Source of the DNA: Symbiodinium kawagutii
Taxonomy: Eukaryota; Sar; Dinophyceae; Suessiales; Symbiodiniaceae
Reading direction: 5' to 3'
Assembly (NCBI GenBank): GCA_009767595.1
Contig: VSDK01009608.1
Coordinates: 2,507 to 66,506 of the forward strand
Length of the DNA stretch: 64,000 nucleotides
In this document: positions 1 through 11,425 of the stretch, piece by piece
How positions within the stretch are numbered: the stretch's first letter is position 1
Layout: every line of letters begins with the position of its first letter
Translations under genes and position numbers: made by a program
The notes under the pieces: generated by a model
The model's input: the letters and a program-made list of their open reading frames with translations, nothing else
Databases searched by the model: none
Told to the model about the DNA's origin: nothing

Positions 1-13
1 CACCACCACCACC

Positions 14-91
<78 letters not shown>
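1..91. repeat. (CAC)n then (CAA)n microsatellite
   Basis: A pure CAC trinucleotide run of about 28 bases is followed directly by a CAA run of about 60 bases at the left window edge. It runs without a break into an open plus-strand frame, so it may be coding (homopolymeric residues) or intronic. Confidence 0.95.
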
Positions 92-92
<1 letters not shown>

Positions 93-185
93 CCTCGACC
101 GTCGCTTGGGCCGCCCGAAACCTCCTTCGCGCGCCTCGTTCAACTGGTGCGCATGGCATTGGTCGCCGTGCCGACGGCCCTTTAA
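93..185 (+). CDS. candidate terminal exon, unknown protein
   Basis: This plus-strand frame ends at TAA (183-185) and has very high G/C at third codon positions, typical of real exons here. It reads PPETSFARLVQL followed by VRMALVAVPTAL. The family is not recognised. The upstream side is the CAA run and the window edge, so the start cannot be seen. Confidence 0.4.
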   Translation, partial: PRPSLGPPETSFARLVQLVRMALVAVPTAL

Positions 186-540
186 CAAGGGCTGCCAGGC
201 GGCGACCTCCATGACGCTCGTGGGAAAGCTTGGAGAAGCCGTGGGAATCACTGGATGTTGGTACTGGATATGGCGACCATGGCCATTCACAACGGTAAGA
301 CTTAGGATATCTTACAGTTATAGATCAGTCGTTTAGCAATAGTCAATTAGGTATTTTGACACTATGTTGATCAACTTTAGTGAACATGAAAGTTGGTCAA
401 ATGCTCCACACTCCAGGAATGGACTGTGTCCGCAATCGGATGAGTCCCTCCCGAGCCAAAATGGCTGTCTCGGAAAGGGCGGCGGATACGCAAGAAGTTG
501 CTCTGCCTACACTTCACTCGGTTGGTTGGTGGCAAAAAGG

Positions 541-652
541 TGGGTGTTTCTCAAAATCGGCGACCCCAAAAATGGATGGTTTATTGCTGTAAATGGTCAA
601 CAAAGGATGATTTAAGGGTGATTTCAGGGTACCCTTATTTTAAGAAACCACC
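541..652. mobile_element. family A inverted-repeat element (copy 1)
   Basis: The left end reads GTTTCTCAAAATCGGCGACC and the right end reads TACCCTTATTTTAAGAAACC. These are inverted, about 22-bp imperfect termini around an AT-rich core containing TTGCTGTAAATGGTC. At least seven further copies share this design in the window. No open reading frame is present, so it is a non-autonomous MITE-like element. Confidence 0.75.
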
Positions 653-738
653 ATGCACGGGAAACGAGAAGTAGAGGGAGTTGGCAAACCATAGTCGATC
701 GCTCATGGTGGTTGATGCCCCGCCTTGACAACGACGAC

Positions 739-842
739 TATGATGTGATGATGCTGATGCCAATGATAATGATGATGATCATGATGATCATGATGATAAT
801 GGTGGTGGTGGTGGTGGTGGCGGTGGCGGTGGCGGTGGTGAT
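739..842. repeat. (ATG)n / (GGT)n compound microsatellite
   Basis: An imperfect ATG/GATGAT run passes into GGTGGT and GGCGGT runs. The frames across it translate as runs of Met/Ile and Val/Ala and are not taken as genes. Confidence 0.9.
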
Positions 843-2452
843 AATACATGAGGTCATGCTGTATATCTTAAGATGGGAGGCCTCCTTTCCGGCCGCTCAT
901 GGTTGTGTCGGCTCAAAGGCACAAATACATGGATGCTGTAGTTCAGTGGAACATTGCAATTTGTCATGGTAATCACTTACTTCATCAGCAGGACGTACGA
1001 GTACCATCAAGTCTTTCGCAAGTTCCGAGTATGAATTGTCCTGCGATTGCTTGGGATCTCCATATGAGTGTATGATAGTCTATGTAAACAAATTCTTCCA
1101 AAAACATGTGCTAAGTACATATGCACATGCATCTAGGTTGGACCCCTGGCCAATTGCGACACCCCTATTCCAGACGTGTTGTCCAAGAGCAGCTTTCAAC
1201 TAAACCCCATCCTGCACTGACAACACATACTGGAATAACTTCACTAACAAATTCTGGAACGATCCGGGCATTGTCCTGCAAAATCAAATGCAAACCACAA
1301 AATCCAGATCCGTTCTGCTAGCTCCCTATGGTGCTTCCCAGAGACTTTCTATAGACATGTGTCCTCACGAGAAGCCCTTGAACTACTGTAGGACTTGAGG
1401 GTTTATCCATTCCTCCTCTGTGATACCTTGCTGATCCTCTATAAAGCTTGCCACGGGTTCAGGATTACCTGGACCCATTGACTGCTTCCTGGGACACCTT
1501 TGTGGCCACCAAATTGACGTTGCAACGAACCACTACCCTATACGCAGGGTGGTGTGTTAAAGAAGATCATATAACCCATGGAGACAACCAAGGATCAATT
1601 GAGCAGCGTGAAAACCCAATGATCTTGTAGTACCCAACGATATTGTTGCTGGTTGGATTCACATTTATAAATCAAAGATACTCAAAGATGACAATCTCAG
1701 CCACATAGAGCGGGTATTTTGATCATCTGAACGAATAGCGACAAACAAACGGTCCGAAAAGACAAGTACGTGGGATCCACTGCGCATCATTGCGATACCA
1801 ACTAATTCACGAACCACCCGGGGTTTTCACCATTGTCCACTTCAACATATCCAGGCTAAGCGTGTGGGAAAGGAACACCTGGCTTGCAACTGCAGAACAT
1901 TGAGTCTATGGCCAATGGCTATTTAGACTTTCAAAGCTTCTGGATGACAACCTACACAGCCGGCCAAAGACAAAACAAGTGACTGTTCTTCATCATCAAC
2001 GCAATCCTGCCATTTCTTGATGATGCACTCCTGCAAGGAAATTGGCCGCAACAGTGAGCAGCAGCTCTCTGAGAATCAATGCCCACAGCCTGGATTCCTT
2101 CTAAAACCACCGGAAGCCCAAACTGAGAAAACTAAGGAAAGAACCACAAAAGGTAAAAGTCTGCCAATGGCTTTCGATTTGAATGCGCTGTGATGACTTT
2201 CTGCATTTTCTGGGTCTTTGAGACTTTTTTGACCCGCAGTGTACGCTCCCAACATGTCAAAAACCAAGCAGATTGGACGGCTGAATCATTTCTTTCCAGC
2301 AGCCAGAAGCTCAAGCTGATAGAAGAAGCCGGACTGTCCTTGGAGACTTAGCACCGACACTGAAAAGTTGATCCATATACGGAGCAGTTTCAAGCGCCCT
2401 TCCCCAAAAGGGACAGCACAGACAATCCCTTCTCTCCTGCATGGCTATGCAG

Positions 2453-2518
2453 CTGAAGATGGCCGCCCTCTTCAAGTGCTCAATCTGTGGCCGTTGGCAA
2501 GGCCGCTGGTTGACTCAG
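2453..2518 (+). CDS. candidate internal exon with CxxC motif
   Basis: Acceptor ATGCAG precedes 2453 and donor CAG|GTGGTA follows 2518. The exon is 22 codons, phase 0 to 0, and reads LKMAALFKCSICGRWQGRW. The CSIC pair hints at a zinc-binding knuckle. The minus strand offers no comparable frame, so this is one of the few exons that argues for a plus-strand gene. No partner exon was joined with certainty. Confidence 0.45.
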
Positions 2519-2872
2519 GTGGTACTGAAGCCCACAACAGATCAGCACTAGTTGAAGATGGTTAACGGTGATGAAGCGGATCTTGGGAAGACTAGGAGTT
2601 GGTCCTGTAGCCAATCATTGGAGACCACGGACTAAGCAGCCGCCAAGACTGGCCAAAGTTGTGAGGGCTGGTAAGACAAATTTTGTGAAAATCGCTTCGC
2701 ACCACTTCCATACGATGCTGAGAATGGTGACATATATGACTGGCATACCGTACCATCATTATCCACTGCTTTCCAAGTATCAAATTGTCAGCAAACTTAT
2801 CAGAACTTATCCCCTATAAGTGGGTGATCATTCATCCCCATAATTTCTCCCCTATAAGTTCTCCCCTCTCAG

Positions 2873-3009
2873 GCTTGGTGAACGTATCCCCTGGCCCTTC
2901 TTCTTCGTGATGCTGGAAGCACCAAAGATGCGCCTCGTCCGCATCCTTCATTTGCAAAAAATCCTGGATATGGGGCCGTGCCTGCACCACCTGAAGCGGC
3001 AAGGAGCCG
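2873..3009 (+). CDS. candidate exon, strand uncertain
   Basis: On the plus strand, a pyrimidine-rich acceptor CCCCTCTCAG|G is followed by an open frame rich in G/C third positions (RIPWPFFFVMLEAPKMRLV) and a donor GCCG|GT. On the minus strand the same DNA reads VVQARPHIQDFLQMKDADEA behind acceptor CGCTTCAG|G. I favour plus because of codon usage and the neighbouring exon at 2453, but the minus reading cannot be excluded. Confidence 0.35.
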
Positions 3010-3425
3010 GTTGACGGACCCCGACCCCGTCTGCTAGGAGCGGGTTTCAAAGGAATGCTCCTCTTGATAGGAATGCTCTCATGGTAAACAAGATGTGTGG
3101 CCTACGTCTGTTGTCGCCGATTGGGAGCATTCTGGGAAAGCGATTTTCCCCGCTTTCATCTTGGGAACAGGTTTGTTTCAAATGATTGATCGCCTTTTGT
3201 CTTCATAGTCAAGAAATGGGGATACCCCCACCCATCGAAATCAGGATTTATTATGGAAGGCGACCAATAGTGATCGATACTATCCTGCTTGAGATCATGC
3301 TTGATAATTGTTAACAACCGTTGCCAACAAGTTCGATTAACGATTCAAGACCATGGTCAATCATGACTCAACATGTTGATCATAGTTGTAGACATTGCAG
3401 TCCTGATGATTCCTAATGCAAAATG

Positions 3426-3569
3426 TGGCTATGGGTCAATATTTACCATCAAGAATGCAGGATGATGACTATATAATCACCAACAATGATGGGGAATAAA
3501 CGCGGGGTACACCCTGGGGGTACACTAGGGGTTGATGGTGCGCCAGGGCTGCACGGTTTTGACTCGCCA
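3426..3569. mobile_element. diverged family B inverted-repeat element
   Basis: It starts TGGCTATGGGTCAATATT and ends GTTTTGACTCGCCA, the two ends of family B (compare 15533-15647). The core is diverged and carries a short repetition around GGGGTACAC. Confidence 0.55.
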
Positions 3570-3581
3570 CTTTGACCTCAC

Positions 3582-3664
3582 CGCTCCAAGCTCGCCCTGT
3601 TCGCGACCTCAACGTCCGGAGCGGCGAATCGCTTCACCGCAGCCTCGCTTCGAAAGCCGAGCAG
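3582..3664 (-). CDS. candidate internal exon, unknown protein
   Basis: Acceptor TGCTCCAG|CTG and donor GAGCG|GTGAGG bound 83 nt (phase 0 to 2). It reads LLGFRSEAAVKRFAAPDVE then VANRASLER, with about three quarters G/C at third positions. This is the leftmost well-bounded minus-strand exon. The family is not recognised. Confidence 0.55.
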
Positions 3665-3961
3665 CTGGAGCAGAGAACAAATGACCCACGACTGCGATGC
3701 TTCCCCAAATGAACAAATATCACAGTTATTGACAGTTAGCATATCATATCAGTGATATCTATATATTATATCATGAAATATTGTCCAAATACCATTACTG
3801 TCGAAACACACACAAATGTACACAAATCATGCCATAATCTTATATAATCTGATCATAATCACTGGAAGATAAAATCAGATCCTCATTGGACGCTGAATAT
3901 CAACCTGGTTCCTTTCTTCCATGCGCTGATGCCATGGTTGTTGCGAGTCATGGTGCATCAC

Positions 3962-4036
3962 TTGGCCGCGACGGGTGTTGGGACCCGCCTGCGCAAAGGG
4001 CCCCAGGGGAACGTCGTCCAGAACCGCAACGCAGGG
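3962..4036 (-). CDS. candidate internal exon, unknown protein
   Basis: Acceptor CGGCCAG|CCC and donor GGCCAA|GTGATG bound 25 codons, phase 0 to 0, reading PCVAVLDDVPLGPFAQAGP. The plus strand is also open here with similar codon bias (HLAATGVGTRLRKGPQG), so the strand rests on the splice sites and on the direction of the neighbours. Confidence 0.4.
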
Positions 4037-4111
4037 CTGGCCGGCGGCACAGGGCATAGAGAGATCAAGGATCCAAATGAATCGGATGACTACATGAAGG
4101 AGATGAATTAT

Positions 4112-4270
4112 GATATATATATATATACAGACAAATACATATATATATATATATATGAAGTATATGAAGTATATGAACTATATGAACCATATGGAGGATA
4201 TGAATTATATGAAGTATATGAAGTATATGAAACCATAGTTGATCCAAATCACAGATGAAGTATATGAAGT
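4112..4270. repeat. TATATGAAG-type 9-bp tandem repeat with (TA)n
   Basis: A (TA)n block is followed by imperfect repeats of TATATGAAG/TATATGAAC. The frames across it give Tyr-Glu-Val repeats and are not taken as coding. Confidence 0.85.
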
Positions 4271-4276
4271 CATCTA

Positions 4277-4382
4277 GTGGTTTCTCAAGCCATGGGGAGC
4301 CTCAAAGTTATGGTTGGTTTACCACATTGAATGGTTGATAACCAGAATGGTTTAGGGGTACCCCTATTTTGAGAAACACCCA
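4277..4382. mobile_element. family A inverted-repeat element (copy 2)
   Basis: The left end GTGGTTTCTCAAG and right end AGGGGTACCCCTATTTTGAG, followed by AAACACCCAT, are the family A termini. The right end is well preserved and the left half is diverged. Confidence 0.65.
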
Positions 4383-5160
4383 TATCGATTTATGGCGATT
4401 TACTTAGATGACTGTTGAAAGAACTAGATGAAGGGATTCAACAGTAAACAAACAGGTCCAAAGAATAGTGGATTTCTGTTATTATTACGGATTATTATGG
4501 ATTATATATTGTGTCATATATCACTGGATAATATGCTGTTTTGATCGGTTTGCCTCTAGACGAACCACCGGAATCCGGTGATAATTGGTACCAGTAGCAC
4601 ACAATTTGAAAATGTATGGATGCTGGAATGTAGGAACAAAAAATCAAAAACTCAGGACGCAAAAATAGATTGCTGCTGTGCCCAATGGCTTTTGCTCTTT
4701 GTGATCGGTTTCGAGGCTGCTGACATCACAACTTGAAAGGAATTCTTGATGGTTGAGGAAGACAGCCCGCCAAAAACTACCCTCTCAGTAGGTCATGCGG
4801 TACGATGGCCTTCAGTACATGTGCTTCGGAAATTTGCTCGTCGACACCATCGTCCAACTTGCTTATCACTTGTGACCATTACCAACAATGATCCTCTGAC
4901 AGATCAATGGTTGAACTCGAGGACACCGTGAAGCGCTTGCATATTTACTGGGTTCCTTCAAACCCACAGGGAACGATTCACTGAATAGAAGTGCCGGTCT
5001 CCCACATAATGACGTGTAAAAATTCGAGGTGTGAACTGCGAAAGCAACATTTGTTGAAATTGAGCTGGTGACATGTGAAATGTTCACAGGTCAACGACCA
5101 TCTGTTGAACCGAAGAAAACGACCATGGGACGTTCGCGGGACGTTCGTGGGAAGCGTGGC

Positions 5161-5217
5161 CTTGTCCTGGCCACCCTTCACCATGCCAAAGAGCTCTTCC
5201 AGCTGCTGCGCATCCGC
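5161..5217 (-). CDS. candidate internal exon, unknown protein
   Basis: Acceptor GACGCCAG|GCG and a GC donor after GACAAG bound 19 codons reading ADAQQLEELFGMVKGGQDK, phase 0 to 0. If the GC donor is not used, the frame continues as ATLPTNVP. The helical, hydrophilic stretch is not assignable to a family. Confidence 0.45.
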
Positions 5218-7600
5218 CTGGCGTCCCAGTCCCAAACTGGCACCAAGGTGATCTCAGATGGATACCATGGACCATGAGATATCCATCTGATGGATACCAT
5301 GATATACGATGGATAGCATGCCAAACATCTTGGATAGTCCATTGCATGCCCAACTGAACAAGTTGGCATGGTGAATCAGCAGTAGACTTGAGCAACGTTG
5401 GATGGTTGCAGGGATCCGAAGTGGGACTTCTCCAGTAAAGCTAGGTCATCTGTGATTGCTGCCATGCGCATACGTATTCCTGGTGTATCATCCTACTTAC
5501 CTTCTCCCAAGAATAATTCTGATGCACATCTAGGTTTCTGAAAACACTAATAGCTTGGGGGAAGAATTACTCAAGAATTGATGGACATCATTCAGATCTA
5601 TTGGGATGTCACTTCACTGGGAAATCAGTTCCTTCTCTGGTGTGGGGGCTGGCAGAGTGTGGTTCAACCATGGCCGACCAGATCCCGGATGTCTCCTCTG
5701 CACTGCCAGGGTGTGATCTGCAAAGATACTCCATGTTGGGACTCTGCACCTCAAGTGGCATCCATTGGTAGTTGGACATCTAGCTACCCAGGCTTCTTTC
5801 AATCTATATTCCAATGCTAGGCCCAAACTTCACTCATGTCACCAACAGCTCATATCATAGCTAACTCATGCTATGTTGTGTACCACCAATTCCCAAATTG
5901 TTGCGGTCCTGCCAAGACAGTACTAAGGAGGGCGGTGCTGGAACCGAGGACATTCCCCGCCTTTTCCAGAAGCAACGGCTCGATGAATTGGTGCTTCCTA
6001 AACCCATATCCCGAGGAGCAACAAACCAACCGACGAACTAACCAAACAATATCTCCCTCTTTTCAACACCAACACCTTGAAACAGCTTGGTTTCTTGGCA
6101 TTGCCATCTTATTCTTGACTCTTGGCTGTTCCTTCCATTCCCTCCAGAAGTTGCACGTCTTTGAAGTACTTCAACTTCTTCTCCCTGGTCCAAATGATCA
6201 TCTGACCAGACCTGCACTGCGAAAGCTGGCGGAATCGAATGTCAGCAAGTGTCCATCCGAAGAAAACAAAACTTGTTCTCTTGCCGTACTGGTACTCTCT
6301 TTAATGTAACTCATGAATCTTCAACATCATCGATTCTGAACAGTGCTGAAAGGCTTGAACCAACGATAGTTGTATCTTGCCAAATGTTTAAGGTCGTTTT
6401 CATGAAGCTTCTAAGGCATTTGGCAACCTCGTTCTCTTTGGCGTCCGAGTACTGGCTACAAGACTCGTAAAACTTGAACGGTTGGCGGAGACGTAGGATG
6501 AAGCCAGGCTTGCAAGCGATTACTATGCCATATCAGGAGACTAAATCCAGTAGTACATTCTTTAGTATGCATTTAATTGCTTAGACTATGTGAATCGTAT
6601 GCATCTAGGTAGTAGTTTTGCTTGAATACGTCATGAGTCATAATACACATTGTGCAGTTGGCCATTGATGACAAAATGATATACGAGGCAACAAGGAACT
6701 GTAGTACTTCGACACATAGGTTGCGCCCGGTGTTGTCATTCTTATTTGTTTGCCATATCATCAGTATATTAAACGTCAAACCCGAAACGCATAAGAAATT
6801 GGCATTCTCATTGTGCCAACGTAACGTTTCTGCTTGTAATGTCGACCAGGTCCCAAACGCACCGTCCATGGAGTCACCATGGAGTCGCGGCCTCTTGAAC
6901 ACAAACACAGACTCCGGGAATTCCAAGCTGAACAGCCACATTTGCATCATAGATGTCTGTGGCCACACGCCTTCCTCAGCAGTTTCAGCGTGTCATGACA
7001 GGATCTGAGCTATGTTGACAAAAATGGAAGCCTGCTCTACTTATCTTCATTTGCAGGCTGGGACACCACAAATGTCAAAACATGTTGATCCATGAAGTGA
7101 GGGCCCCCCCAAAGCATCAAAAAATGTCACGCTTCTTTAGAGGCGGTCCTTCAATTCCGCCAAGGCACTGGCATGATCATGGTGGGTATGCCACCATATC
7201 TCTACCCTACTACAAGGATGGCTGGCTTAGCCTAAGATCTATCTCCCCTACAAGAATCGCTGGCTTATCCTAAAATTGTTGCACATTTGTTGGGGACTTG
7301 ATCCTGTTGTGAATCACGGCCCAAACCAGTCATTGTCATTGGCTCGGTTTTAGAGGAGACCAGTCATCTGCGGTGACTGTAAACTTCAGAACGCACAGGA
7401 ACCATCATAAACCATAAAATACACACACGCACATAATTAGTAATACAACAAATAACATTCATACGTATAGAATAAGTATATAGACTATAAATATATTTAT
7501 ATATATATATATATATATTTATCAAAATCTAAAAATCATGTTATACATATAGATTCTCCACATTACACAGCACCTTCAGCGCCTCCAGGCTGTGGACTAC
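5218..7600. other. no firm gene; intron or spacer
   Basis: Frames of 60-157 codons exist on both strands (for example plus 5836-6309 and minus 6573-6968) but none has clear codon bias or recognisable domains. A (TA)n run sits at 7497-7520. Confidence 0.5.
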
Positions 7601-7726
7601 CTTGATGCCTCGGCATCGCCGCGGCACTGCCAGGTGTTCGTCGTCGGTGTCCTTCCGTTGAAGCCCGGCCACCAGCAGCAGCGCCTCCGCGTCGCCAAAG
7701 GGCCAATGCTTCGCCAGGCGTTCGGC
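7601..7726 (-). CDS. internal exon, unknown protein
   Basis: Acceptor ATGCCCAG|GCC and donor ATCAAG|GTAGTC bound exactly 42 codons in phase 0 to 0. The frame reads AERLAKHWPFGDAEALLLVA and continues GLQRKDTDDEHLAVPRRCRG. G/C at third positions is very high, whereas the other two minus frames lack this bias. The protein family is not recognised. The exon is too short for an ORF scan, but the evidence for coding is strong. Confidence 0.65.
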
Positions 7727-8029
7727 CTGGGCATGGCATGGATTTTATGGGTGATTCCCATGCCATTTTAATCGTAACTGATGGGATTATGATAGCAACT
7801 AATGGGATTCCCACACCATGGATGATAATGGATATATAGTGATTTCATTCGTGATTCCCACGCCATTGTTTTAGTGATTTTACATTTATATAGTGATGAT
7901 AATAGCTGCTGATGGATGATTATGACAGCAACTCAGAGCAATAGCATAGTGTTTTGATGATCCATCAGTTTTATATAGTGATGATAGCAACTGATGGGAT
8001 TATGATAGCAACTGATGGATGAATTATTT

Positions 8030-8116
8030 TTGATAGTGATTATGTAGTGCTTATGTAGTGCTTATGTAGTGATTATGTAGTGATTATGTAGTGATTATAT
8101 ATATATATATATATAA
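8030..8116. repeat. TTATGTAGTGAT 12-bp tandem repeat plus (TA)n
   Basis: Six copies of TATGTAGTGATT or TATGTAGTGCTT in tandem pass into a TATATA run. Confidence 0.9.
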
Positions 8117-8167
8117 GTTGTAGCAGCGGTTATCACCAACAACAATCATTGTCAAACAACTACTATG

Positions 8168-8265
8168 TGGGTATGTTTCAAATTATTAACCCCCAATAAG
8201 GACATTTATAATGGAAATCTGTTGCAAACCAAAGGTTTTTGGGGTGCTATTTTGGCACATACCCA
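8168..8265. mobile_element. family C inverted-repeat element (copy 1)
   Basis: The left end TGGGTATGTTTCAAA and right end TTTTGGCACATACCCA form a 15-bp imperfect terminal inverted repeat. A second copy with TGGGTATGTGCCAAA is at 29055-29156. Both cores contain a GGGGTGC stretch near the right end. Confidence 0.65.
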
Positions 8266-8499
8266 TGTAGCGATGCATGATGAAGACATTTCAAGAGATA
8301 TCTATCAAAGATTGTTAAACAGACATATCTCTAAATCAAATACTATGGGCATATACGTATTAGATGTCCAACAAATGCATTGAGATTCGCTCTGAAGTAC
8401 AATGATGTGTATTACTTGAATAGATGTCTGCGGGGCCTTTGGCAAACAGTTTGCTGCTCTCAGATCAAGAACGACAAATGACAGGGAAACATCGAAATG

Positions 8500-8601
8500 G
8501 GGGCTTCTCAAAATAGGCTCCACCAAATCATCACCTATTAACCATTTGTAGCGGCAATAAACCAGCCGTTTTGAGGGTACCCCTATTGTCAGAAGCAGCC
8601 C
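8500..8601. mobile_element. family A inverted-repeat element (copy 3)
   Basis: Left end GGGCTTCTCAAAATAGG, core AACCATTTGTAGCGGCAATA and right end GAGGGTACCCCTATTGTC match the family A layout. Confidence 0.65.
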
Positions 8602-11425
8602 AATGCAAATCGACAATTACACCTTGCTGAAATGCCTCCCGTCAGAAGTTCTTCTTAAGGAACGAGTGGATAAACCGCTGTGAAGAAGACTGCACATGAA
8701 TCCACACAGCATGGTGCCCTGCATCCTGATCTGGGGAAGCAACCCGCCCAAGGAAATGCTCCTTTGGAATGCACGTCATGACTACAGGTGCGCCCTGAGT
8801 CGTGCCAGATCTGATATTTGTTGCAGCAAAAAACAATGCGCTGGCTCTACCCTCCCCAGAGGGCTTGGCTTCAAAAAAAACAGTGCACCAGTTCTGCCTG
8901 TGGCCTGTGGCGCATCAAGTATGCCGGGTTTATTTGCTTTTGAATGTTTTAGAATCAAGAAACTTGGTGACTGGATGTAGTTGTTCATGTCACTGTTTTT
9001 TCTTACCACACTCTTTGCACTGTAGAAGAACTCAACATGGGACGCTGCAGGCACAGTCTGGGATGTGCCTCTGCTACTCTCTGTTTTGCTTGTTGTATTG
9101 GCCAATAGTTGAACTAAGGTGCTCGTTTGAGCCAACGTCAGCATTTACAGTCTGAACGCCATCCACAACTTCCAGACTATAGCAAAAGGCTCAGATAGTC
9201 TGAATTTGCATAGGTGAAGGCTAATATATCACCCGAGTAGTGGTTGGTTGCTAAAGTATTTCCAAAGTTGCTTTGGTAATCTCCATAGACGGAACCCTGG
9301 CTTCGAATTACTCCCTCAAGCCAAGTCAGTTGATCAAGTTCATTTTTTGCGTCGCTCAATATCAAATGTTTCCCTTTGGTCAACCAACAAGAAATAGTTT
9401 ACCAACCAATAACCAAGCAATCAACATAATTGATTCGAAACTGTTGATCAACAAATCAGAAACAACAACAAACTAATCATGATTAATTACCATTCATACT
9501 CAACCATTATACTACTATCTAATTATTTGTTATAAAGCCAACCAGCCATTGAGTATCATCAAAAATGGCAATCAAGCAACAGCACATTCCCTCCTTGAGT
9601 TGATGTCGCTGTGCCAAGCGTAGTGGTTGGTTGAGATTGGATCCAACAGGCTGGCAAGCACAACAATTAATAGTCAGTCAGGATATGCAAGGATCCGATA
9701 CAGGTGTACAACACATGTAGATCTTGACCTTGAGTAAGCATCTTATAATACAGGTTCATTTATGTGCGCATGCGTCTGCACGTACATACCCACTTACATG
9801 CTTGCATACATATGCAATTACACGCAAACACAATGCAGAATGACGATAATTGCAGCAACACTTAGATAGTGGTAATAGTACTAGGAATCATTATGAGGGT
9901 TCATGGATAACCTTAACCTCAGCCACATGGCAAGGTTCAATAAGCCCCAGCTACTAAGTAGCTAACTGGTGGCTTTTCACAAGAAATTCAAACATGTCTG
10001 ATGTTTGTAGATAGCCAAAGACATGCAAACAACGGGCTTACGAACAGTAGATCTGACAACCGCAGAACAGTTTAAATGTGGTTGCAAACATAACTTTACA
10101 GTTTCAGCATCATTAGCCACAGTTAGACATAGCAAAACGAGCGATACTTCAACATGTCATCGTTGCTGACTCCGTGACTTTTTTGCTCCTGGTCAGTCGA
10201 TGGTTTTGCAAAGCGTCCAGTCTTCAGCCTCGAACGAAATTACAATGAAAGCCAGTCTTCAATATGTTTCGCTGAAGGATCTGCCAGGTAAGTATCTTGT
10301 GCGTTGTCAAACTGTACGCCAGATTCAACATTGCCGTCATTTGCCCTGAGTGGTAGGGCATTAAAAATGTTCAATGACACTTGGCAAATCTCGACAATCT
10401 TGGAAAAAATGCACTTGAGAAGAATATCTTGAATACTATGCACAACAAGCAATCCATGCCAGAAGTTCTGTAGATGAGGCGCAATCATCGGTTCTCAAAA
10501 TGCAGAACCCTCAAAATCCGTTGCGAAACAATGTGTCTGTACTTCACAACAATGAAAGAGCAACTGGTGGCAACACATGGACTCATGTCAATGTGAGACA
10601 TTGCAAGTGTGAAACCTCGAAGTTGGGATATGCCAAAACGAAACCTGGATAATGGTGAACACGCATCATAATACAGCACCATTCGTAGGGCTAAAAGCGA
10701 AGCCAAAGCACAAATTGGTAACAAAAATGACCAACACGAGCGGTTGGGCATGGTTGCTTAACAGTCCTAAATGGTCCAGCTACAACATCTCAGCAGCCCG
10801 CCCATGCTGTTGCGTAAGATCACCACCAATGTCGACTTTGGTGCCACTGCTATTGGCTGGCGCATCTCACCATATAACCTCGTGTGTCAATGTCGCCATT
10901 AAGATCCACTAAGGGTTGTTGGCGTCCCCTCCCACATTCCCTTCCACATCCGCCATTTCGGCCACAACTGCCTGACAGGCTCAATGTGTCAATCTTCGTC
11001 GAATTGTAGGCTCAGCCGGCAAAGTCATCGTCGTGGTCGTCTCCTCTGCTGAACACATGGCTGCAGATGTGCAACCCATGCCCGCTCTTTCCATCGACTT
11101 TGAGGTGAACCTGCAACCGTATGGAATTAACCATCAACAAACATTGATAAATGATGTGGCCAGTAGCCAAAAAGTTACTGCTGGCCGTAGAAAAGTTGAG
11201 GTTGTCTGGTGATAAATGAGTTATCGACATTTATTCAAGGCCTCATTTGTTTACTACTTGTTGATGTGGCTGCGGACAAAAACACATCAAAAGTCATCCC
11301 CAAAATGGGATGATCCCAACAAAACCATGCTTCTGTAGCAATGAAGATGAAGATCATGATGGCCCAACCGTTCATGGACCCAAACGACTGCTGTGACATT
11401 CCACGGCTGTTGACGCTCCTGCCAC
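8602..11425. other. AT-rich intron or spacer
   Basis: No exon is supported with confidence. The best candidate is a minus-strand frame ending at 10240 (RANDGNVESGVQFDNAQ), with weak codon bias. Overlapping frames at 8642-9155 occur on both strands. Confidence 0.45.

Noticed and set aside
712-972. Plus-strand frame with Met/Ile and Val runs
   Set aside because: It translates the ATG/GGT microsatellite.
3929-4258. Plus-strand 109-codon frame ending in Tyr-Glu-Val repeats
   Set aside because: Its second half is the TATATGAAG repeat and (TA)n; the first half competes with a better-bounded minus exon.
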